From: Actinomycetes bacterium
Lineage (GTDB): Bacteria > Actinomycetota > Acidimicrobiia > Acidimicrobiales > Poriferisodalaceae
Assembly (NCBI GenBank): GCA_024228575.1
Contig: JAAETH010000510.1
Coordinates: forward strand, 1 to 40,050
Direction of reading: 5' to 3'
Length of the DNA stretch: 40,050 bases
Part shown: piece after piece, positions 35,306 through 40,050 of the stretch
How the letters are laid out: each line of letters opens with the position of its first letter
Position numbering within the stretch: the first letter of the stretch is position 1
The notes under the pieces: model-generated
Told to the model about the DNA's origin: nothing
What the model saw: only the letters and a program-made list of their open reading frames with translations
Database searches by the model: none
Program-made: the position numbers and the translations under genes

Positions 35306-37300
35306 TCAGGCGCGGTCCTCGAAGCTGGCGAGGGCTGCCTCCAGCTGGCTCCATCCGACCGTCATCGCTCCCTGGTCTGATCTCAGGGTCTCCAGGGCGG
35401 CTTCACGCAGCAGGCCCGCCATGTCGGCAAAGGAATACCCCTCGCATCGTCGGGCCAGATCGTCGAGAACGACCTCGTCGGCGAGGGGTACATCGGACAT
35501 CTCGAGCATCTTCATGCGAGCCGACACCTCTGGCAACCCCAGCTCGATGTGGACCTCAAATCGGCCGGAGCGACGCAGTGCGGGATCGATCAGGTCGGGC
35601 CGGTTGGTGGCGGCAATCACGGCAACCTGACCACGCTCGGATACACCGTCGAGTTCGGTCAACAGGGCGGCGACCACCGAGTCGGAGACAGTCGACGACG
35701 ACCTGCCGCGCACAGGAGCGAGGGCATCGAACTCGTCGAAGAAGATGATCGACGGCGCCGCGGCTCGCGCTCTGGCAAATACCTCTCGTACACCTCGTTC
35801 ACTCTCTCCGACGTATTTGTCGAGCAGTTCAGCACCCTTGACCGAGAAGAATGCCGCCCCGGCCTCGTGGGCGAGGGCTTTCACAACAAATGTCTTGCCG
35901 GTCCCAGGCGGGCCGTGCAACAGCACACCCTTGGGCGGTTCGATGCCCAGCTGGGAGAAGCGGCCCGGGTTGGACACCGGCCAGATCACGGCCTCGGTGA
36001 GCCTCTGCTTGACCGTGTCGAGATTCGCGACCTTGTCGAAGCCGAAAGAGGTCATCTCCCCGACGGGAACACTGCCCAACGAGGGTGTGACACCACGTAT
36101 CGATTCGAGAACCAGGTCGGTATTGAGCGATCCGCCGGCACGCGCCAACACTGCCGAGGCCTGGACAACACTCGCCATGATGTCGGCTCCAGAGAACCCC
36201 GAGGAGGCCGCCGCCAACCGCGAACTGTCGAGATCGGTCGACGGGAGGCGTGCGGTCGCGGCCTCGTAGAGCAACCGTCGTCGGTCGATGTTGGGGGGTG
36301 GAATTGTTATCGAGCGCGGAAGAAGGGGGGAGGTGGCGACCGACTGGTGCAGCTGACCGAGCGAAGTGACCCCAAGAACACACGCCAGGTGGGGTGCCTC
36401 GGAAACAGCGTCGAGAAACCATCGAAGGATCGCCGCGGCCCGTGTCCTGAACGTGATGAGGGTACCGTCGCCCGTGACGGCCTCGAGGCGATCGACGTGG
36501 ATGACCGTGGGGCCCGATGCGGCGCCGATTGCTGCACTCAACTTGTCCAGAAGACTCTCCGCCTTGAACACGAGTGTCAGATCTATGTCGACGACCTTGC
36601 ACCGGGCAGCCTCGGCCGCAGCGGCGACCAGCTCGGACTTGCCACAACCGTTCGGCCCGGCGAGCAACACTCCGGCGACCTCTGGTAACCCCCAAGCACC
36701 GGCGAGGTCTCTCGGGCCGGCCAACAACGAGAACCAGCCGGTCAGCAGATCGACCTCGTTCTCCAATCCGGCCAGCAGCGCGGTTGCGATCGTCGGAACC
36801 GATGCAGCGTTGTGATCGCGTCCGGCAACAGAACCTGCGGCCGGTCCGCCACGCGTCGCCATGGCCGTCGATATCTGGGTGTGGGCTCCGACGAGGCCAA
36901 CACCGTCGGGCTCGACCGAAACAACCTCGAGCGAGAATCCCTGGCCCGATGCCATATACGACCCGTCCACATCGACGGTATCGCCGTCGGTGGCGGGTCG
37001 GCCGTGAAGAGCGTGCAGGAGCCCGTGGATATCGCCGGGAACTTCGCGGACCACCACACGTTCGGCAGGGCCCAGGACCTTTCGCCGCACGGCCGCGGCC
37101 GATCCAACCGACACCCCCGAATTGAGCAGATCGTGGGGCCCGACAAGGAGGTCAGAAGGACTCGCAACCTCGCCTGGTTTGACCAGGACATGGGTATCGC
37201 CCAGCGACACAACACCGCCGCCGGGGAGGCCGAGCGCCCGCAACATCATCGAGTCGGCCCTCGCGACATCAACATCTCCCGAACGAACGACAAACTTCAC
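35306..37300 (-). CDS. CDC48/p97-like AAA ATPase with two AAA domains
   Basis: 664 residues from GTG 37300, preceded by AGGG eight bases upstream; TTG 37327 is a longer but poorer start. Residues 1-150 resemble the double-psi-barrel N domain of CDC48 (MKFVVRSGDVDVARADSMMLRALGLPGGG). The first AAA domain (about 165-400) has Walker A GPNGCGKS (215-222), but its Walker B strand is VIHVDRLE, with Arg where the catalytic Glu should be. It is probably ATP-binding but hydrolysis-poor. The second (about 415-664) is canonical: GPPGTGKT (463-470), pore loop KGAELLDKYVGESE, Walker B IIFFDEFDAL, and Arg fingers in DPALRRSGRFE. It likely unfolds or remodels proteins as a hexamer in the cytoplasm. It is not FtsH: there is no membrane segment or protease domain. 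Confidence 0.9.
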   Translation of the reverse strand: MKFVVRSGDVDVARADSMMLRALGLPGGGVVSLGDTHVLVKPGEVASPSDLLVGPHDLLNSGVSVGSAAAVRRKVLGPAERVVVREVPGDIHGLLHALHGRPATDGDTVDVDGSYMASGQGFSLEVVSVEPDGVGLVGAHTQISTAMATRGGPAAGSVAGRDHNAASVPTIATALLAGLENEVDLLTGWFSLLAGPRDLAGAWGLPEVAGVLLAGPNGCGKSELVAAAAEAARCKVVDIDLTLVFKAESLLDKLSAAIGAASGPTVIHVDRLEAVTGDGTLITFRTRAAAILRWFLDAVSEAPHLACVLGVTSLGQLHQSVATSPLLPRSITIPPPNIDRRRLLYEAATARLPSTDLDSSRLAAASSGFSGADIMASVVQASAVLARAGGSLNTDLVLESIRGVTPSLGSVPVGEMTSFGFDKVANLDTVKQRLTEAVIWPVSNPGRFSQLGIEPPKGVLLHGPPGTGKTFVVKALAHEAGAAFFSVKGAELLDKYVGESERGVREVFARARAAAPSIIFFDEFDALAPVRGRSSSTVSDSVVAALLTELDGVSERGQVAVIAATNRPDLIDPALRRSGRFEVHIELGLPEVSARMKMLEMSDVPLADEVVLDDLARRCEGYSFADMAGLLREAALETLRSDQGAMTVGWSQLEAALASFEDRA

Positions 37301-37352
37301 GTCGAAGACCCTGCCATGTGCATACAAACAGTCTGGCGCGCCAAGACCAGGA

Positions 37353-37403
37353 GCGTGACCCGGCCTCGACCAAGGAACCGTTTGTGCACCGGTAGGGTCA
37401 CGC
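37353..37403. promoter_or_regulatory. Paired 9-bp inverted arms in the divergent AAA-ATPase/DsbA promoter
   Basis: GCGTGACCC (37353-37361) and GGGTCACGC (37395-37403) are perfect reverse complements with a 33-base spacer. The right arm ends one base before the ATG of the DsbA-family gene, so it covers the ribosome-binding position. A regulator bound to both arms, or an RNA hairpin, would control that gene; the left arm lies 52 bases upstream of the AAA gene start. This is inferred only from symmetry and position. Confidence 0.4.
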
Positions 37404-37404
37404 C

Positions 37405-38130
37405 ATGGCCGAACACAGCGACTACGACCTCGACTTCTTCTGGGACCCCGTGTGTCCGTTCGCGTGGATCACCTCCAGATGGGTGACCAAGGTCGTCGAG
37501 CAGCGAGAATTGAGTGTCGACTGGCGATTCATCTCGCTTCGCATCATCAACAAGGACGTCGACTACGACGCCCATTTCCCGGCCGGCTACGAGGCCGGCC
37601 ACACGGCGGGCCTGCGCATGTTGCGTGTGGCGGCCGCCGTTCGGGCCAACGTCGGGCGCCAGGCCATGGCATCGCTCTACACGGCGTTCGGTTCACAGGT
37701 GTTCGATCACGACCCAGCCGTCGTGCGCGACACCGAGATCGGTACCGTCGCGTCCATCACCGATGCCCTGGGTACCGCCTCGCTCGACACCTCGTTCGCC
37801 GAAGCCGCAGACAACCTCGGTTGGGACGACGAGATCGAAGCGGAGACCAACCTGGCTTTCGAACGCACCGGTCGCGACGTCGGAACGCCGATCCTGTCAC
37901 TGAACCCACCCGACGGGCCCTCGTTCTTCGGCCCGGTCATCAGTCGTGTTCCCACCGACGACGACGCCGTTCGTCTCTGGGATGCTGTCACAACACTCGC
38001 TTCGTTTCCCAGTTTCGCCGAGATGAAGCGCAGCCTGCGCGAACGTCCACAGCTACGCACATTTGGTGTCGAGCCAGGCGAGCAGGGCATCGTCGAGGAT
38101 TGGAAGTCCGGAAGCCGTCGCTGGAACTGA
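37405..38130 (+). CDS. DsbA-family protein, mycothiol-dependent reductase (Rv2466c)-like
   Basis: 241 residues from ATG 37405. It starts with the thioredoxin-fold strand DLDFFWDPVCPFAWITSRWV. The active-site motif is C17-P-F-A20, so only the nucleophilic Cys of the usual C-x-x-C is kept. The D-P-x-C-P-x-x-W-I-T-S-R-W pattern and length match the Rv2466c family of mycothiol-dependent nitroreductases, and a single Cys is compatible with a mixed disulfide to mycothiol. TPILSLNPP near 160 is the cis-Pro region that completes the active site. There is no signal peptide, so it is cytoplasmic, unlike true DsbA. It is divergent from the AAA ATPase. Confidence 0.88.
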   Translation: MAEHSDYDLDFFWDPVCPFAWITSRWVTKVVEQRELSVDWRFISLRIINKDVDYDAHFPAGYEAGHTAGLRMLRVAAAVRANVGRQAMASLYTAFGSQVFDHDPAVVRDTEIGTVASITDALGTASLDTSFAEAADNLGWDDEIEAETNLAFERTGRDVGTPILSLNPPDGPSFFGPVISRVPTDDDAVRLWDAVTTLASFPSFAEMKRSLRERPQLRTFGVEPGEQGIVEDWKSGSRRWN

Positions 38131-38350
38131 AACGAACGGCCGACGACGGGGCCGTCGGAGAGGGTTGACCTCCCGATTCGGCGTACGCCGAGCCGGGTGG
38201 GAGGACTGACATGGTCACCGAACCGGGGGGTCTGCCCACGAGCCTCGCGCCATTTGGGCGCGCGTTTCAAGACCCATTTCCTGACGCGTCAAATTGTGCC
38301 ACGTAAACGAGTGCCCTCGACACTCGCCCCACACGATGATGAACCACTCC
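38131..38350. other. Non-coding gap rich in palindromes and hairpins
   Basis: This is the longest gap between genes. I see no convincing ORF. It holds a 6-bp hairpin (38140-38158, arms CCGACG/CGTCGG), a perfect 14-bp palindrome TCGGCGTACGCCGA (38178-38191) nested between CCTCCC (38169-38174) and GGGAGG (38199-38204), a 10-bp palindrome TGACGCGTCA (38282-38291), and a 6-bp hairpin with arms CGAGTG/CACTCG (38308-38326). The gap lies between converging genes, so some may be terminators; a structured RNA is possible. Confidence 0.5.
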
Positions 38351-38383
38351 GAGGATCCTGCGACTGGACAGTCGCAGGACCTC
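38351..38383. terminator. Strong bidirectional terminator hairpin
   Basis: TCCTGCGACT (38356-38365) and AGTCGCAGGA (38370-38379) form a perfect 10-bp stem with a 4-base loop. GAGG/CCTC adds four pairs beyond a single bulged A. It overlaps the stop codon of the small coiled-coil gene on the minus strand and faces the DsbA-family gene from the other side, so it suits both converging transcripts. The plus-strand tail contains AATTT; the minus-strand tail is T-poor. Confidence 0.72.
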
Positions 38384-38564
38384 AGAATTTGGCTTCGTCG
38401 ATGAGTTCCTTCATGACCTGAAGACGCTGATCGAGCTCTCGCAGCCGCCCCTCAGAGCGGGCGAGACGATCGACGACTTCTTCGGTCGTGGCAGACAGAA
38501 CGAAGGCTCGAAGCTCCTCGATCACGTCAAAACCCAAAGTGCCCTCATCGACAGCAGTGACCAT
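38382..38564 (-). CDS. Small coiled-coil protein of unknown function
   Basis: 60 residues from ATG 38564, which has GGGAGG five bases upstream; the open frame continues to 38633 but this site is clearly the better start. The sequence MVTAVDEGTLGFDVIEELRAF is followed by TTEEVVDRLARSEGRLRELDQRLQVMKELIDEAKF, a charged heptad-like helix likely to form a coiled-coil dimer. There is no signal peptide, Cys or known motif. I do not recognise the family; size and charge would suit an adaptor or regulator. It ends at a strong hairpin terminator and is divergent from the secreted-protein gene. Confidence 0.7.
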   Translation of the reverse strand: MVTAVDEGTLGFDVIEELRAFVLSATTEEVVDRLARSEGRLRELDQRLQVMKELIDEAKF

Positions 38565-38711
38565 ACGGTCCTCCCAGTTGCCAGCTGAGAGTTGGTTCGA
38601 GTCGAATCGGGGACAAATTCCCGCGAAAATCACTCCTTGCGTCGACAGAGCGAACGAGACTACGGTGCGTGATCGCCAGAGCTGGGTGGGACCAATCTGG
38701 AGGATTTCGCT

Positions 38712-39224
38712 ATGAGGCGATACCTACTGATCGTGGCGGCACTTGCCGTCGCAGCTCCCCTGCTCGTGATCAACAACAATTCGTGGTCGTCAGCCGACGA
38801 GGCCGAACACTGCATTGCAGTCGTGCTCTACCAGACCGATGACGGCGAGTTCGTCCTCTCGGATCCCGAGTGCACGACCGGCTCATACGATGACCTTGCG
38901 ATCTCGATGGGCATCGGCAGCTTCACCAGCGACGGCGAGGTTGCTGCGGGCTCGCGCTACGCCACCCTTGCCCGCCACTACGACGGCGACTGGTACTCCG
39001 GCTCGAGCCTCTCGATCGCAGGCAGCAGCTGCGGTGGCGGCTGGCTGAACCTGTCGAGCAGTTGGGACAACCGGATCAATTCGACGTGGACGTTCAGCGG
39101 CACCTGCGCACGTGTCAAGCACTTCGACGGCAGCGGCCTCACCGGTTCGTATCAGAGCACCTGGCCTAGGGGAACGCTCAGCTACATGAAGAACAGGGCC
39201 AACTCGATCCAGTACCTCGGCTGA
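38712..39224 (+). CDS. Secreted protein, possible beta/gamma-crystallin or I36-inhibitor-like fold
   Basis: 170 residues; ATG 38712 follows GGAGG at 38699-38703. Residues 1-22 are a Sec signal peptide (MRRYLLIVAALAVAAPLLVI), with cleavage probable before residue 30. The mature part has four Cys, likely two disulfides, and a Gly/Ser/aromatic-rich sequence (YDGDWYSGSSLSIAGSSCGG, then LNLSSSWDNRINSTWTFSGTC). The repeated short strands with W-x-N-R-I-x-S resemble the beta/gamma-crystallin-like domain of peptidase-inhibitor I36 proteins. It is exported and may be structural or inhibitory. A weak promoter may lie at 38637-38666 (TTGCGT, 18 bases, TACGGT). It ends ten bases before the minus-strand membrane-protein gene. 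Confidence 0.75.
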   Translation: MRRYLLIVAALAVAAPLLVINNNSWSSADEAEHCIAVVLYQTDDGEFVLSDPECTTGSYDDLAISMGIGSFTSDGEVAAGSRYATLARHYDGDWYSGSSLSIAGSSCGGGWLNLSSSWDNRINSTWTFSGTCARVKHFDGSGLTGSYQSTWPRGTLSYMKNRANSIQYLG

Positions 39225-39234
39225 GGCCGTCACT

Positions 39235-39936
39235 TCAGTGACAGTTCTCGCTCCCAGACCCTGCTCCGAAGAACACGATGAGTTCACGGCCGTTGGTGAC
39301 ACCGTCCGCGACGATCGAATCGTCGTCGTACTCGGGCTCACCGCTGGCAACCCGAAATCCGTATCCGGCATCGGCAGCGATGGCCCGCACCTCGGCAATG
39401 GTCCTGCCGACGATCTCGCACCGCAGATCGTGTCCGGGGATAGATTGCTCCATGCTGCTGCTGGCGGCGACCGTCACGACGATCGTGCCCGTCGCTCCCG
39501 GCTGGAGCCGGATTTGGGTACCGGTGTTGTCGTACCAGAAATCGCTATCGAGCAGGTGCATCTTGTCGTCGCCCTCGGGAAGGAGCCGGCCCGCCACGGC
39601 GGGTCGCGCTCCGAGCATCATGACGTCGATGTCGCGCTCGTTGTCGTCGAGGATCTCGCGAAGTCCGTCGATGACCTCGCGCTCGGAAGCGTCCCCCGAA
39701 ACCGTGATGACGCCCGAGCCATCGGCGCCGGCCTCGTAGGTGACGGCGGGCGGAGCCTCGGCTCCGAGGCTCGATACCACAAACCACGAACCCATCGCGG
39801 CGAACACCGCAGCGATCGAAAGCCTGGCGACCAGGCGCCGTCGGCGTGCGCGCTCTACACGCGGGGCAACGGTCTGGGTGTGGTGTTTGGCGAGGGCCCA
39901 TGTGAAGGGATCGGTGCGCAGTTCATCAGCAGCCAT
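39235..39936 (-). CDS. Single-pass membrane protein next to a sigma factor (possible anti-sigma or effector)
   Basis: 233 residues from ATG 39936, six bases after the stop of the sigma-factor gene, so the two should be co-transcribed. Residues 1-33 are cytoplasmic and basic (RVERARRRRLVAR), and one membrane helix spans about 34-56 (LSIAAVFAAMGSWFVVSSLG). The rest is extracytoplasmic. It includes a GRTIAEVRAIAADAGYGFRVASG segment that resembles a PASTA repeat. Position and topology fit an anti-sigma factor, but the short cytoplasmic part lacks a zinc anti-sigma H-x-x-x-C-x-x-C motif. It could instead be a target of the sigma factor. No known family was recognised with certainty. Confidence 0.7.
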   Translation of the reverse strand: MAADELRTDPFTWALAKHHTQTVAPRVERARRRRLVARLSIAAVFAAMGSWFVVSSLGAEAPPAVTYEAGADGSGVITVSGDASEREVIDGLREILDDNERDIDVMMLGARPAVAGRLLPEGDDKMHLLDSDFWYDNTGTQIRLQPGATGTIVVTVAASSSMEQSIPGHDLRCEIVGRTIAEVRAIAADAGYGFRVASGEPEYDDDSIVADGVTNGRELIVFFGAGSGSENCH

Positions 39937-39942
39937 CGGTTG

Positions 39943-40050
39943 CTACACCCCCTCGCCCGACACGAGACGCCGCCGGACCTTGGCCTTGGAGCGCTGCATC
40001 ATCTTCTTGGTGGCCTCGTGGCTACGCCCGATCGTGGACGCGACCTCGTC
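39943..40050 (-). CDS. RNA polymerase sigma-70-family factor, C-terminal end (partial)
   Basis: Only the last 35 residues are visible, ending at TAG 39945-39943; the gene runs off the right edge. The sequence DEVASTIGRSHEATKKMMQRSKAKVRRRL corresponds to the helix-turn-helix of region 4 (E-V-A-x-x-x-G-x-S-x-x-A-x-K-x-x-x-x-R-x-x), which contacts the -35 box. It is most likely an ECF-type sigma factor. The next gene, a single-pass membrane protein, begins six bases downstream. The true start and region 2 are outside the window. Confidence 0.78.
   Translation of the reverse strand, partial: DEVASTIGRSHEATKKMMQRSKAKVRRRLVSGEGV

Noticed and set aside
38592-38623. GGTTCGAGTC segment resembling a tRNA T-arm, followed by CGGGGA-CAAA-TTCCCG
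   Set aside because: The flanking bases do not form a five-pair T-stem, and no anticodon or D arm is upstream. The following hairpin is short and includes a G-U pair.

Overview
The window is high-GC DNA with short intergenic gaps, strong G/C bias in third codon positions, frequent ATGA/GTGA start-stop overlaps and many GTG starts. The gene set fits a free-living, probably aquatic or soil, actinobacterium, most likely of the Acidimicrobiia type. It includes a DUF222-type HNH nuclease tail, a mycothiol-reductase-like DsbA protein, several CoA-ligase and CoA-transferase genes, a BMP-type nucleoside ABC transporter and xanthine dehydrogenase. The lineage is inferred from gene content, not proven. 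No tRNA, rRNA, CRISPR array, insertion sequence or phage gene was recognised. No stretch over 300 bases lacks a gene; the longest gap is 38131-38381.

Layout. 1-2700: the tail of an HNH nuclease, an intact soluble globin-coupled methyl-accepting sensor, and a decayed tandem copy of that sensor. 2730-4770 (minus strand): a phosphofructokinase with pyrophosphate-type active-site residues and an alpha/beta hydrolase. 4890-13340 (plus): one tightly coupled operon with a BMP lipoprotein, a double ABC ATPase, two permeases, and a two-gene xanthine dehydrogenase whose FAD and 2Fe-2S subunits are fused. It is best read as uptake plus oxidation of purine nucleosides or bases. 13360-15770: an MFS exporter and an old-yellow-enzyme oxidoreductase.

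15840-21960: a persulfide dioxygenase-rhodanese with a promoter that carries an operator-like palindrome in its spacer, a thiolase, a PNPOx-like flavoprotein, an acyl-CoA synthetase and a divergent CoA-transferase; this is acyl-CoA metabolism. 22070-24800: a lactonase-like metallo-hydrolase, a redoxin interrupted by an in-frame TGA that looks like a selenocysteine codon (U-x-x-C with a SECIS-like hairpin), and an MFS transporter. 24850-29860: a carboxymuconolactone decarboxylase-family protein and a 1443-residue membrane patatin. 29890-35270: an acyl-CoA ligase, an O-methyltransferase, a thiamine-diphosphate enzyme and an amidohydrolase, suggesting a dedicated small-molecule pathway. 35300-40050: a CDC48-like double AAA ATPase, a DsbA-family reductase, a hairpin-rich gap, a small coiled-coil protein, a secreted protein, and a membrane protein next to the end of a sigma-factor gene.

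The most noteworthy item is the probable selenoprotein at 22929-23501, which a standard gene caller would split in two. Next are the membrane patatin with a duplicated four-helix module and a catalytic dyad separated by about 725 residues, the sensor globin with Tyr where the haem-binding His is expected, and the promoter-embedded operator of the persulfide dioxygenase.
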